Source: Actinostola sp. cb2023 (Eukaryota > Cnidaria > Anthozoa > Actiniaria > Actinostolidae). From it: 64,000 nucleotides of DNA. The stretch is taken from contig JAUJYZ010001058.1 in assembly GCA_033675265.1 (NCBI GenBank), positions 602,501-666,500 on the forward strand, read 5' to 3'. Under the pieces are notes generated by a model. The model saw nothing but the letters and a program-made list of their open reading frames with translations, had not been told where the DNA came from and did not search any database. Positions 32,401 through 45,332 of the stretch are shown piece after piece. Position numbers and translations under genes: made by a program. Position 1 is the stretch's first letter, and every line of letters starts with the position of its first letter.

Positions 32401-35400
32401 TTCATTTTATGCTATTCAAATTGCCGTTATACACAAAGAAACGAAGAAAAATAATAAAACGAACCTTTCTCGATATCTCGTGTCATTATTGCAGCCCATC
32501 ACGGTACACCGAAGCATGATGAAGTGAGTTTGTTTATGTTCTTCCGGAGTTCTTCGATCCAAAATGGCGCTCAGATTGTTGTGTTTGTGCCGAATATAGT
32601 CCACAATGCATTGCGTTCGGCTATTTCCGGTCTATCCGTGAAAAGGCCTATGTACAACATATTGAATAACGTGATCATTTCTTTTCAATAAATTATAGAG
32701 AACCGATATTTGTGATCATGCAATTCAAACACTGAAGTCAAGTCAAGTGAAGAAAGTCTATCTTGTTGGACGAAGAGGCCCATTACAGGTAATATAGCCG
32801 AAGTAAGGGTGGACAAATGGTGAGAGCACTCACCTCTCACCACTGTGGCATCTGGTTCAATTCGCGAACCGGGTGCTTCATGTGAGTTGAGTTTCTTAGT
32901 TCATTCTCTCCCTTGCTTCGAGGATTTTATTCTGGATACTCTGGTTTTCCTTCCTCAGTATAAACAAACAATATTTCGATATGAGCTGTGCTCCGTGGTC
33001 AGACATGCGTCGTATGGTGGTTGCATTGTGCACCTTTATATGCCTTGGACTCGGCCATGTTGAGTTGCATTCTTCATAACTCAGCTGCTGGATGCAAGGA
33101 AGGGCGATTAGCCCCCCCCCCCCCCCCCCCCCGAATTATTCTTATTCTTATATTTGACCACCCAAAGATATAATCAAAGAAGCCACATATATTTGTCTAT
33201 GATTGACAGAATTCTATCACAAACTTACCAGTCGCAACTGTCAATGATCTCAATTGGTTGCATAAATAGTGGTAATCAGAGTTTAACTTACATGTACCAG
33301 TATGTACAAGTGCATGCTATTGCTTTTGTATTGATATTTTCTTAGGTTGCTTTCACTATCAAAGAGTTACGAGAGCTGACAAAAGTGGCTGGAACTAAAG
33401 CTGTTTTCCCTTCAGAAGATTTGAAACCAATTAAAGAAGTTTTACCAAGTAGGTTTTTTGCACCAGTAAGATTTGTTGCTGCTCTGCACTTACTTTATTG
33501 TAATTTGCAATGTCTTCACTTTTTGCTTCTTAGAAATTCCAAGGGCACGTAAAAGATTGACAGAGTTGATGTATAAAACTGCACTGTAAGTACATGCTAG
33601 CTATATATATACTGTACTGTAAGTACATAGTATACTGCACTGTAAGTACATGGTATACTGCACTGTAAGTACATGGTATACTGCACTGTAAGTACATGGT
33701 ATACTGCACTGTAAGTACATGGTATACTGCACTGTAAGTACATGGTATACTGCACTGTAAGTACATGGTATACTGCACTGTAAGTACATGGTATACTGCA
33801 CTGTAAGTACATGGTATACTGCACTGTAAGTACATGGTATACTGCACTGTAAGTACATGGTATACTGCACTGTAAGTACATGGTATACTGCACTGTAAGT
33901 ACATGGTATACTGCACTGTAAGTACATGGTATACTGCACATCTACTCCAGCTGCAACATTAATATACCACACCAATACTCAATCCTCACCGCCACAGCCA
34001 ATACTGTTCATTCAACCTCAACATAATATTCTCTATTTCAATGTGATGGTTCCGTTTGTTTTCAGAGATGATCACACTGCCCAGGAATTAGAAAGGAGAG
34101 CAAAGGCAACTACAGAATGGAGAGTGAAGTTTTTACGAAGTCCTATGGAGATACTCCCTGCAGAAGATAGATCATGTGTTGGTGGCATGAAATTAGAGAT
34201 CAATGAACTCAATGAGGTGACGGGACCATAGAATGTACCAACTGTACCCATAATGCCTTGCAAGCAATAGGTATTTTCGTAGGCTGTTGGAAAAGAAATT
34301 TCAGGTCAGAAGAAAATCTTTGACCAAAAACCAATACGGTGTTCTGTGTAAATATATGGTTTTAGCAGGTGCATGTAAACACAAAATCAAAACATTAGTG
34401 CAAGGCATCATGGGATTGGACAGTGTCTAAGCGGAAACAATAAAATTGCTCACTATTCCAGGAAGAACTGTTAGAAGGGGCTTCTCTTGGTCTGAATATG
34501 AGATATTCTCTATCATAACAGAACATAGTAAAGGCTATATAAAATGTGTTTAATATTTATTATTTTGTTACCTAGACACCAGATGGTATGGTTCGTGCCA
34601 AGGGGACTGGCAAAACAGAAACATTATCATGTGGACTGGTGAGATAACAAACTAATAAGAATAGGACCCGGCAATCCGGTAGTTAGTTAGTCTGAGGATC
34701 AGTACAGAGGTATATTTGGCTCCTGCAAAATTTTATTCATGTAGCTTTTCTAGTTTTTGAAAAAATCATCTAAACGTAGCGTTAGGAAAATGTTACGCTT
34801 TTGTGCCTCAATATCGTGCGCACGGCCTTTGGCATTTAATAGTGGTAGTGATGAGGCCAATACAGTAGTATCAGTAGCAGCAGCTGTGGTGGTGGTGGAC
34901 AACAGACTTAGTAGTAGTAAACGTAATAAGAAGTAGGAGTAAGAGCAGCAGTAGTATAGTATTAGTGGTGACAGGAGCAATATACTTGGTACCAACAGCA
35001 GCAGTGGCGCAGTTCATAGCCGCAGCATCAGCATTAGAAGCATCAGAGGTGATGGGATGCTTGGAAATCTGGCAGGGGCTACTCAGTGGGGGAGGGGAAG
35101 ACGTAGTCTCTTGGTTTCCGAGAATGAAGTGTCCACAGTGCAACATTTGTATCAGTAGATGAAGTACAATGGAACCTCTGATAAGCGACCACCCTTGGTA
35201 CCAAGGAAAGCGGTCGCTTACGAGAGGTGGTCACCCATAGGGTTCTACATAGTACCATACAGTAGAACTATCACTTTATGTTTAATATCATTTATTGCAT
35301 TGTTTAGGTATTTCGAAGCATTGGATATAAAAGTATTCCAATAGATGAGAGCATACCTTTTGACAATGGTGTAGTTCCTAATGAAGATGGTAGAGTCCTC

Positions 35401-36948
35401 AACATGAAAGGTGGGAGACTAGTACATGGTGCCCAGTCCTACACGATTTATGCCTGGTTTTCACTAGCGATGTAAGCATAAACTCAAGCACAAGAAATGC
35501 ATGTTTGATCATTGCGCTTATCGTGGTCGCTTATCGTGGTGTTTTCTCTTGCATCACTAATGAACCGAGACCAAAAATCCATAGACCTCACAATCGTCTG
35601 GATTGTGGTAACCTCCCCCGTAGGCTTTATCAGTATCAATACGCCCAAAGGACGCTGGGATATGGATGCCAGCGCGCATAGTCGAAGCTGAAGGGTACTT
35701 GCGACAAGAAGGGGTCTGAAAAGAATCAAACATCTGCTGATATTTTTGGTGTATATTCTTTCATCTTTGTTTCTTGTATGTTCGTTCTCTTAATAATAAT
35801 AATAATAATAGTTTATTTATAATAATAATTTATTAATAATAATAGTTTATTATTTTAAGGTGTATATTGTAGTGGATGGGTACGTAGTGGTCCTGTAGGT
35901 GTTATCGCTACTACTATGAACGACGCATTTGCCACGGGGAAACTCGTGGTTCAAGACTTAAACGCAGGTAAACATTGCAACACTGGCTTTTCAGAGGGTC
36001 TGAATGGAGTTAACTGACAAATAAAACCTAACTGGACAATCGAAGTATCAAACACAATCAATTGTTCAAAACAGGATATGGCCAGACAGTGAACGCGAAC
36101 CTTCTTTATCGCTAATAGTACAATTATATTTACGTCGTATAATTTATTTGGAATCTATAGGAATATCAAATCACATGTCTCCAAGACAAGGCTTTGAAGC
36201 AATAAAACCATTGCTAGAATCTAAAGGTAATGTACTTATTCTACGTACAGTGTACAACTATGGAGCGACAGAAACGCAAGTCCAAGAGGTCGTCGCAAGC
36301 ATAAAGCGATTTACACGCGATTTTGTCGCGCTCGCGTTGCTGCGATTTTAGTACCATTTGTCGTCGCGAAATCGCCGAGGTTTCAAACATGTTCGAAACT
36401 TGTGCAACTTAACGATGGAAATCACAGCAAATATCGCGCCTAAATCGCACTGAAATCGCGGCAAGTTTACAAGTGCGACTAACATGCATTGCATTAGAGT
36501 CGTTTTCGTATGAGTGGGAAACCTATGGCACACAGTTACGGTCACGGTACGGAATCGAAGACATTCTATTCAACCAATCACAGCGCGCAAAATCATTGCT
36601 CAACCAATCAGAATGCTTGTATACCGTAACTACTTCCCACTCATACTCAGACTCTAAACATCACCTGTGTAGCCCGGCCTGATTTAAGTGCATACGCACA
36701 AAAGTTTGCGCACTATTTGCTATCTATCTATGGCAGTGCCGTGATTTTTCAGTCATAGGAAATCCTCTCTAAAGAAACATACAGGAGACAACATCAAATA
36801 CTTTTGTTATTTAACAGGAAAACAAACAGTACGATTCCACGAATGGCAAAAGATCGACCAAGTTGAGCAAGAATGTGGAGAGAAAATTGGAAAACCAAGA
36901 GAAAAAATCACCGCTATCAATGAAATGTTACGAATTGCAAAGTCCTGA
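29472..36948 (+). CDS. FDXR: Ferredoxin (adrenodoxin) reductase, mitochondrial, complete, fifteen exons
   Basis: This FAD enzyme passes electrons from NADPH to mitochondrial ferredoxins for Fe-S cluster, heme and steroid synthesis. Exons: 29472-29624, 30424-30519, 30891-31013, 31296-31340, 31827-31895, 32050-32151, 32699-32788, 33346-33448, 33534-33585, 34066-34216, 34576-34638, 35308-35410, 35860-35967, 36161-36226 and 36818-36948. All borders are GT-AG and phases fit, giving 484 residues (human about 491). The first ~28 residues are Arg/Ser-rich without acids, like a mitochondrial presequence. FAD motif GAGPAG is at 37-42, then [21 protein letters not shown] motif GHGNVA is at 176-181 and VGRRGPLQ at 219-226. 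RFF-like FLRSP, the SIGYKS segment, [15 protein letters not shown] and a terminal GKPREK follow. Intron 9 is a minisatellite copying the exon 9 donor. Introns 1, 6 and 7 carry foldback or SINE-like elements. Identity is certain by motif order. Confidence 0.97.
29948..30408. mobile_element. Large inverted-repeat element in FDXR intron 1
   Basis: Outer arms ATAAGCCAGTTCAGAGTTTA (29948 on) and the inverse end at about 30408; TTATCCC joins them to inner CCCAGGGGGGGTACTCAGGG and GACGGGGAGGTGCGAA arms (30080-30350). Related to pieces in GPN1 introns 3-4. Confidence 0.75.
31361..31763. repeat. Palindromes in FDXR intron 4
   Basis: The arm TTATTTACTGGGACCGAGGG is mirrored at about 31477-31497. A second pair (GTTATATACCA, TGACAC) spans 31502-31756. 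Confidence 0.6.
32199..32650. mobile_element. TIR element in FDXR intron 6
   Basis: Ends CCTTTTCATGGATAGACCGG / CCGGTCTATCCGTGAAAAGG. Inner mirrored motifs include GCACAAACACAACAATC and TGGGCTGCAATAATGACAC. Confidence 0.75.
32807..33110 (+). mobile_element. tRNA-derived SINE-like element in FDXR intron 7
   Basis: A-box-like TGGTGAGAGCACTC (32819) and B-box-like GGTTCAATTCG (32853) are spaced as in a tRNA-derived SINE. The body follows with GATACTCTGGTTTTCCTTCC, resembling conserved SINE body segments seen in other invertebrates. A poly-C tract follows at 33112. Family not assigned. Confidence 0.5.
33611..33943. repeat. 23-bp minisatellite copied from the FDXR exon 9 splice donor
   Basis: One variant unit at 33611, then 13 identical ACTGCACTGTAAGTACATGG-TAT units from 33634 to 33932 and a partial one. 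The unit repeats the exon 9 end plus donor (ACTGCACT|GTAAGTACATG at 33578-33595), so the intron has 14 extra consensus donors. Confidence 0.95.
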
Positions 36949-36954
36949 AATAAA
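36949..36954 (+). promoter_or_regulatory. Poly(A) signal abutting the FDXR stop codon
   Basis: AATAAA begins at the base after the TGA stop. If used, the 3' UTR would be only about 20-30 nt. A second AATAAA at 37028-37033 is the alternative. Confidence 0.45.
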
Positions 36955-38528
36955 TACCCATTCTACGTGTACGACGTGATATATTACCATTGTTTTTGAA
37001 GCTTCCGATTGAAATGATAATCATATTAATAAATCTTTATAAGGGTATGCAGATAAAGACATGTCTTTTTTCCAACCTGGCCCTTGTAAAACTGTAAAAC
37101 ATGTGTAGATAATGAGTAGTTTAAAAATACATGTAGGATAATGGAAAGTCAATATGACCAGGTTTATCTGATATAAACATCGAGTACAAACTACACCTCG
37201 CTTCACAAACAACGCGGTAGTCTCCCATTTGAGTACTAAATGTGTTAATACATTTCTTAAAAACCACATTTAACAAGTCTCAATATTTTTAATTGCAATT
37301 TTGACTTTCTAGACATCGAACAATAAGAAAAAAGGAAATAATGTATTTTAAAGTTTTGGATTAAAATTCTTTATATTCCAATGAATTTACCCCATTTTAC
37401 TTTCGCTCTATTTTACTAAATGTCACTTGAATATGGCTGGGTGAAATCGTCAACTTTGTCTAATCATTCATGTCAAACGTGTTTGTTGACGTGCGTTTTT
37501 TTCGATGCCGCGTAAGACTGATTTATAGAACAGACAGCTTGTCTTCTATAAGTGATAAAGTTAGGATAATTTATCCTGAGGGCGAAAATCCAATCAATTA
37601 TTGAAAGAATCCTTTGACGCCAAAATCAGAAATAGAACACCTCTAAAAAGAGTCGAAATTGACGGTCTAAATTTAGCCTTAAGATCGTGTAATTGTTTCT
37701 ATACGTGTTCTATCAGAAGGTGTTTTTGAAGTTGAATTACTAGATAATGGATGGATGGTGAAAATTGGAAAATGATTAAAAAGGGAAAAAAACAAAAATT
37801 GATCGTGTACTTTTCAAAGTCTTTGAGATGATTTGTGAATATATATATATAACGTTTTCATTGTTAAATTGGTACCAAACCTATCGGCGGCCATTAGTTG
37901 ACTGTCATAGCTTAAAGTAGATTCAATGTCGATGTCTTGTGCTGTGTATTTAGCTGATAAGGTCACAGGCAGAACCCATCTCAGTATAGCACCAATTGTC
38001 TTACTGTTCCAGATTTCCCATACCGCATATACCTTCAAGACCAGCAAACGACAACATGGTGTCAGCGCAGAATTTGTAAATATGTGTCGGAAAACTCTTC
38101 TACTATTAGCCTGACTTGTACAGATTAAAGAAATTGTCTTGGCACTGAGGCGGATTACAATTCCAATTACATCTCATGCAAAGCTCGTGGTGTATGTTAA
38201 CCAATGTAATCCAGCAAACAATTATGTCATTTGCGAATTCCTTAAATACCAATGGGTTGTGATATCGTAGCACCACCCACCCCTCTCCTCCGAAACCCCT
38301 TCACCGATCCCCCTCCCCAATTCTCCCTATCAGGCTACAGAAAACAAACCAAAATGATCAGTCGACGAGTTAAGGATTTTCCCCTTTTTTTCTCGCGATT
38401 CAATGACCTTGACACTGTTCTCAAACAGCACTTATAGTAAAATGTTTTGAATGTAATGCTGGATTATGTTCGATACTTTGAACAGATGCTCATATTTGAG
38501 TACACGCCAAGCCAAATACTGCTTTACA

Positions 38529-38766
38529 CAAATGTAGCTCGACCATTTACAGTATGGACACTCGAACCGTGAACACTTAGTTTTTTTTCTAACACAAATA
38601 TATAAATTATCGATTGAGCAAATTGATCAGAAAAATGATTTATTTTGATCACTAAGTGTATTTAAACTCAATGCTGCATATGAGAGGCTATGAGGCAATA
38701 GAAAGTTCGGAAAAAAAACTTCGAAAAAAACTTGAAGTGTTCACGGTTCGAGTGTCCACACTGTAA
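38529..38766. mobile_element. TA-flanked MITE, ends CAGTATGGACACTCGAACCG
   Basis: Arms of about 30 bp (…CGTGAACACTT) are inverted at the right end CGGTTCGAGTGTCCACACTG. The interior is AT-rich. Confidence 0.75.
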
Positions 38767-38872
38767 TGGGGGCTAAAATAGGCACAGTGTAACATTCAAG
38801 GTCCCTTATGTTATAAGTACTCTAAATTACGGAGCGGAAATATCCAACTCGTATTTGTTGTATGCAGACTAG

Positions 38873-39105
38873 CCAGCGGCGGTCCCTTATACTGAGAGTA
38901 CACAAGAGGACATTAGCAATATTTGTTGCAAAGCCAGCGGCGGTCCCTTATACTGAGAGTACACAAGAGAACATTAGCAATATTTGTAGCAGTGGTACCT
39001 TATACTGAGAGTACACAAGAGAACATTAGCAATATTTGACTTGTAGCGGCGGTATCTTATACTGAGAGTACACAAGAGAACATTAGCAATATTTGTTGAT
39101 ACAAT
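38873..39105. repeat. 52-61-bp tandem repeat, four units
   Basis: Units share TTATACTGAGAGTACACAAG and ACATTAGCAATATTTG. Confidence 0.85.
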
Positions 39106-39244
39106 TTCAAACATATTATATTTCCCTCTCAGCCTAGTCGGAGAAATACAGGAAGAAAACATGGTTGAGGATTGAAGAGCATGAGCTTGTTCATAACACT
39201 TCAGTTCCAAAGCCAGCCAACCACAGCCTCATATTCAGTTAGTT

Positions 39245-39700
39245 TGAAATTCAGGCCGTGAATAAGTCTCCTTGTATACGAAGGTGAGTGATTAGTATAT
39301 AGCTAATTGCATAATCGTTGTCGGGTTCAAAATCATAAATCATAGAAGCTGAGACCGCAAGGATGGATGGGAAATCAGTTCATGAGCCGCATTACATACA
39401 GATTTGTTTGGTTTTTTTTAAATTGTTTTTTTTAATTTTTTTAATTTAATTGTTTATGCATTACATACAGATACATTCAATGTTCTCATAGTTTTGAAGG
39501 TATATGAGCTATTTAACTAAGATCCTACAAGTCTGGATAAAAAGGTCGATGATTTGACGGTGTTATTTGAGAGTTTTAATTTCCCAGAATTCCTTTTGGT
39601 CATAGCTTTCATGATTTTCAACCCGACAACGATTATGCAATTAGCTATATGCGTATCATATGTCGAATCCTCAGACAAGGGAAATTCCCTTTGATTCTTA
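39245..39700. repeat. Imperfect inverted repeat
   Basis: The arm ATATAGCTAATTGCATAATC-GTTGTCGGGTT near 39297-39330 is mirrored near 39620-39655. Confidence 0.55.
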
Positions 39701-40145
39701 GAACGAATCACTAATCCACCAGTAAAATAAGGTAAAATTCGACCCGTCTGACTGAAATCACAGCAGGCATATGATCTAGTTATCCGACCTAGTGAAAGAT
39801 TATCGACCAAAGTTGAACCTCTTGTAAGCGACCACCTTCCGTTACAAGGCCATTATGGGACGAAACGCTATCGATGGATGTTCGTCATAAAGAGACGATA
39901 TATATACAGGAAAAGTGCCCGTTATATACAGAGGTAGACGATAGAGACTGGGGTCGTTGTAGAGACGATAGAGGGTCAATGGAGAAACCGTAACATTCGT
40001 TGTACATAACGAAGGAACTAGGTCGAAACACCGGCCTCGCTACATGGCCGCAACTCTATTCAACTAGAAGTCCCACTACTATGACCTTTATCAAGCTTGA
40101 CTTCAATCTATAGACTGTTTCTCTACAATCGGTCAAATCCTATAC

Positions 40146-40408
40146 TATGGGAGGTTTTACGTGTGACGTAGTGGCCGTCAAGATCTACAAAATGTTCGAA
40201 CTTAACTTTCAAAGTCTGTTAGTTTTTCTTCAAGCAACTAGCTGACATTTGTTTGTTTGCTTATAAGTAAATTATATTTGGTATATTTGACAGATATTTA
40301 GACTTCACCGATCTAAAATTGAAGTTTTGAGCAAGTAAAATGACGGTTTGACGGCCACTCGCGACAGATTTTGACGTCAGAAAAAGATTCCATAAAACCT
40401 CCCATATG
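40146..40408. mobile_element. MITE with ATGGGAGGTTTTA ends
   Basis: The end ATGGGAGGTTTTACG is inverted at 40395-40408. Inner CGTAGTGGCCGTCAA is mirrored by TTGACGGCCACTCG. Confidence 0.65.
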
Positions 40409-42826
40409 CCGCAGGTGTGTTGCCCTGGTCATCAATATTGATATATATCGCGATAATTAATAATAATGGACACTTTCGTATTCTTGCTACATGAAGGGTC
40501 GCATAGGTCGGACATAATGGCAGTAATTATATCATATAACCTAATCAATTTGTAAACAGAATGGAAAAACAAGTTTCAATCGTCGCTATCCTCTCGTTTC
40601 TCAGCGCGCGTCCATGACATTTCTATACTTTTTTACCTTCCTGATACTTTATTATGAATATGTATATCTTACTAACAGGATTTCTTGATTGCCTCCCTTA
40701 ATATGAATTGTACTTTCTGTCAGCTGGTTATGAATTATTCAATTGTTGGACACTGGTTTCAGTGTAGCTGTCCATTGAATAAGCAGTATAAGTAACACGA
40801 AGAACGATCGCGCGCCTAATTGGATCAATACTTAGGGGATCTACTACTCAAAGTGAAAAAATCGAAAATATTTCTTGGAAAGCGCCTGCAGGCTATTGGA
40901 GTCAGCGTTCTGTACACGTAGGCCTGGATGATTCAGTGTGTCTTGTAGATGCTCAAAAAGCGCGCTAATCAGAACGTATATCAGAGACAAAAATAATTAA
41001 GATTTCCAATCGATATCATTATATAGTTTGTACACTCTGTACTAGGGCTCCGTTTACTCCATCCATCAATCCATCCATCCATTCATTCCATTCTATCATC
41101 TTTCGCATCTCATTGTGAAGCTGAATTTCCTCTCAAACACAGCAATGGGACATCGATGACATTATGATACTCGTTATGATACTTGGACCATTCGCAAGGT
41201 AAGATGTTTTAGAAATCTTTAAACACGATGCATTATTTGTATGCGTGATAACGGTGTTTAAGCCAACCGTTAAACTAGAAAACATCTCAAAGAAAACTAC
41301 GGGTTTAACATGCGAATTCTGATGTTTTCGGAAAATGACTTAGATTGAGATTAATGGTCAGGATTTTATATGTTTATAATCCAATCGTTGTAACTTTTTT
41401 CAGTGATATTCCTTTCATTTATATTATTTTGTAAAGCGCTTCGAAGAGCCAGTTCGGGTGGATCAGCGCTATACATAACTGAATGTTATTATTATTATTA
41501 GATTGTAGTGTCACTGACAATCTACTGTAGTCAAATCTTAACTGTGATCTCTCTCAATGAATGAACGATGAACTTTTGGAGTTTTTATCGGTCAAAATCG
41601 AATTGGTTCTATAATTCTGTTATAATTCACATGAACTATAGAGTATACACAGTTGAACTCAACGATAATGTTTTATTAATCATCTTTAAAATATTTTTTC
41701 CATCCCACCATTGACGCGGCAATATTCTGGGATTTTTTTAGCGAGATTTCTAACGGGATCGGCCTAATAATCGAGGGCCAGTAGAATTATAATCCACTGG
41801 ATATTCTCAGATCAATATTAGGGCGATTTGCGGGCCGTTTTATAGACCAGTTTGTGGCCTTGAGACTGATCAAATTCCCATCACTTTGATACTTAGGTTT
41901 TACAAAATGACGGTGCATTTGATATTGTTCAGTTTCTATATGTTCGTGTAGGTGAACGAGTGACTGGATGGACGCAAACATACGACAAACCAAACTTTCC
42001 CGACATGCACGCGACATATTGCAAAGAATTACAATTTTCTGTGAAACTGTTGGTATAGCCATCGACGATTCCCTGGTGCCGCGCGTAGTGTAATGATAAT
42101 AGAAGGCCATTATTGGAGTATCTTTGCATATTAGTCATGGACGATTTTTTGTAAGGAAAAACAGTCATTCATTGATATCAAGTCCAGTCAATTTGATCTC
42201 AGAATTCTTATGTATACGATGTCGATGGAGGCGAAAATTTAGAATGAGCCAAAACACACCCACGGTCGACGCAAACAGAAGCGCAAGCACAAGGTCTCTT
42301 TTTTTCACTATAAAAACGGCCGACGCTAACATAATCGCAAGGATCAGTTTCTAGTATTTTCTAGTAAGTGCGTTTTTGTCTTCGTCGTAGTGAAAACTTA
42401 TTCCAAAGCGTTTAAGCATGAACAGTATCCAATGCGATAGTAGAAATAACATTTTATATTTTTTTACATTTTTCCTGACATACATATAATTTCGGTAAAT
42501 GGTAGTACAGTGCAGAGCCTCGTGTAGACACGAAGACGCGGTATGGTGGTGTTAGTAGTTCCCCCCTTCCTTTAATAATAATAATAATATTCACCGTTTC
42601 CTAAGTAATAACTATAACAATAGAGAAGTTGTTTGAGTGTCCATTTGTAGCCCCCTCTTGGCGGCCCCCTAGTGCGCACGGTTTTGCGTATATTTGATAA
42701 GCCTCGGGCTTTGCTACGAGGAAATTGGACAAGTGTTTTCATTAAAATTCACTCAACTACAATTAGAGCCTTTAGAGCATGAATATTGCTATTAATTAAG
42801 GACGAGTCGGCTTGAAAAACAAACTA

Positions 42827-43671
42827 CAGTCAACTCTGGTCCGCAATAGCGAGGTGTCCGTAATAACGGGGTGTCCGCAATAGCGAGGTGTCGTAATAAC
42901 GGGGTGTCCGCAATAGCGAGGTGCCCGTAATAACGGGGTGTCCGCAATAGCGAGGTGTCGTAATAACGGGGTGTCCGCAATCGCGAGGTGTCCGTAATAA
43001 CGGGGTGTCCGCAATAGCGAGGTGTCGTAATAACGGGGTGTCCGCAATAGCAAGGTGTCCGTAATAACGGGGTGTCCGCAATAGCAAGGTGTCCGTAATA
43101 ACGGGGTGTCCGCAATAGCAAGGTGTCCGTAATAATGGGGTGTCCGCAATAGCAAGGTGTCCGTAATAACGGGGTGTCCGCAATAGCGAGGTGTCCGTAA
43201 TAACGGGGTGTCCGCAATAGCGAGGTGTCGTAATAACGGGGTGTCCGCAATCGCGAGGTGTCCGTAATAACGGGGTGCCCGCAATCGCGAGGTGTCGTAA
43301 TAACGGGGTGTCCGCAATCGCGAGGTGTCCGTAATAACGGGGTGTCCGCAATAGCGAGGTGTCGTAATAACGGGGTGTCCGCAATAGCGAGGTGTCCGTA
43401 ATAACGGGGTGTCCGCAATAGCGAGATGTCCGTAATAACGGGGTGTCCGCAATAGCGAGGTGTCCGTAATAACGGGGTGTCCGCAATAGCGAGATATCCG
43501 TAATAACGGGGTGTCCGCAATAGCGAGGTTTCGTAATAACGGGGTGTCCGCAATAGCGAGGCGTCCGTAATAACGGGGTGTCCGCAATAGCGAGGTGTCC
43601 GTAATAACGGGGTGTCCGCAATAGCGAGGTGTCCGTAATAACGGGGTGTCCGCAATAGCGAGTGTTGACTG
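42827..43671. mobile_element. Pogo/Tigger-like TIR element filled by a 17/34-bp tandem array
   Basis: Ends CAGTCAACTCTGG (42827) and GAGTGTTGACTG (43660-43671), TA on both sides. The whole interior alternates GTGTCCGCAATAGCGAG and GTGTCCGTAATAACGGG (about 24 pairs). Reading frames of up to 311 codons on the minus strand are produced by the array and are not genes. Confidence 0.8.
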
Positions 43672-45332
43672 TACATGCATGGATCGGCGCAGGAGTTGAA
43701 ACTCATTCCCAGGGCAAGCCGCGTCGGTCAACCTCGACCATCGAGAACCTGTTGCAAGGATTCAGTGAATAATAGCTTCCTTTCACTCAAATGGCTGTGA
43801 TCGTTCCACTCTAAGTGTGTTCTGATATGGCGGTTCATTTATTAGGTGAAGAATCATCAAACTTTAGACCGCCGTCCTTCTTTAACCGAATTTACACCTT
43901 CATCCTAACTCACCGTACGTAATCGAAATCACAGTTCAAAAAACATCCTACAGAGAATTGTCCATATAGTACCCCAAACCATTTCCATATATGGTAACGG
44001 AACTCCATATTTAGTAAATACTGTTGGGTTCTGCTCGGTACCAGTCTCCAAAGAACGACACGGTTGCTCGATACGAGATTTTACAGATATCAGTATTCAG
44101 TGATAATAATTATATTATTATACAAGTAATACTTTATTGATCACAAAGAGGCTTTTCACTGTCAAATAGGTACAAATAAAGTTAGTATGTAAGTAAGACT
44201 TTATTGTAATTGTTATTTTACAGTTATAGGGCCTCTATTGATAACAGCGTTTTCTTCGCTCAAAGAGCTACCCTATTTAAATAAAGGTTAATCTATCTAT
44301 CTATTTGACGAGGGTAAAACACACATTAAGGGTCACCTGTTGTAAAGTGTTTATCGTATTAAGAGGAGATTTTTTACGAACGCGCGTATTGAGCGCCAAA
44401 AACCAATAGCATGGAGAATATGTTTTGTACAAGGCTAAAACTGCTTTAGCAAAGAATTCAAGTTATTTGTAATGGTTTTTGACCGGTAAAAGTGAAATTA
44501 GAGTGTTAATCCAAAGTGAAAATTTGATTTGAAAACTGTCCACATGGGCTAGATCAGTATATTTGCTAGTATTGCTGATGTTTCCCCCTGAATTACCTCA
44601 ATTTTGAAACAAAAAGCAGGAAAATGGCTTTGTACAACGCTAAAACAGCTTTAAACAGCCAATTTACTTTGTTTTTAATAGTTTGTGCTTAGTTAAAATA
44701 AAATTAGAGTGTTAATCCAAAGCGAAAATCGAAAGTCAAACTGTTCAAAAGCGCTCGTTTTTGGCGCTTTTCGCGGATATTACGCGATGTTGAAATAAAT
44801 ACCCTCTTAACATGTTAAACAGTGCGGTTTATCAACAGAATGCTGTTTATATTTATTGACATACAGTGTTTTCACACATGGAGATATTAATATAAGACTA
44901 GTGAATTCAACAACTCTGAAATAAAACAAAAGTGAATAAAGTGAAATAATGAAAAACTATAAACATTGAAATGACAAGAAAAGTGTGAAAAAAGTCAACA
45001 AACGAAACAATACGGAGAAGAGATTATACTATGAATGGCCGTTAAAAGTGTTCACGTACTCCGGTGGTTAGACCACAAAACTGCTCGCTTACAACACCAT
45101 TATTTTTCTGACAACCACAAATACCGAACACTAAGCGTTTGACTAATGGCTCATAGTTTTTGTCTCTAAACACGATTGCAGCTAATCAACGCAAATGAAT
45201 TCCTTTCAATCGAATTCAGCTTTCCGTATTTTCATTTCTGCAATTCTACGTATTGGTCATCGCTGAACCACAGCTCTTTCACTCTGGTTACACTTACAGA
45301 CGAATCAAGTCACGAGTTGTAAGGGTACTGCA
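43672..45332. other. Gene-free stretch with two diverged ~110-bp direct copies
   Basis: About 44425-44535 and 44632-44742 share TTGTACAA.GCTAAAAC and ATTAGAGTGTTAATCCAAAG. Nothing coding recognised. Confidence 0.45.

Noticed and set aside
33530..33975. Cys/Tyr-rich minus frames of 114-128 codons
   Set aside because: They are antisense readings of the 23-bp minisatellite in FDXR intron 9.
39517..39810. 97-codon minus frame
   Set aside because: Lies in an inverted-repeat region; no domain, no splice context.
42827..43671. CRISPR array
   Set aside because: Repeats are contiguous with no unique spacers, inside a TA-flanked TIR element of an animal genome.
42792..43731. Overlapping frames of 263-311 codons
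   Set aside because: All three minus frames are open through the same 17/34-bp array, which shows the openness comes from the repeat, not from coding selection.
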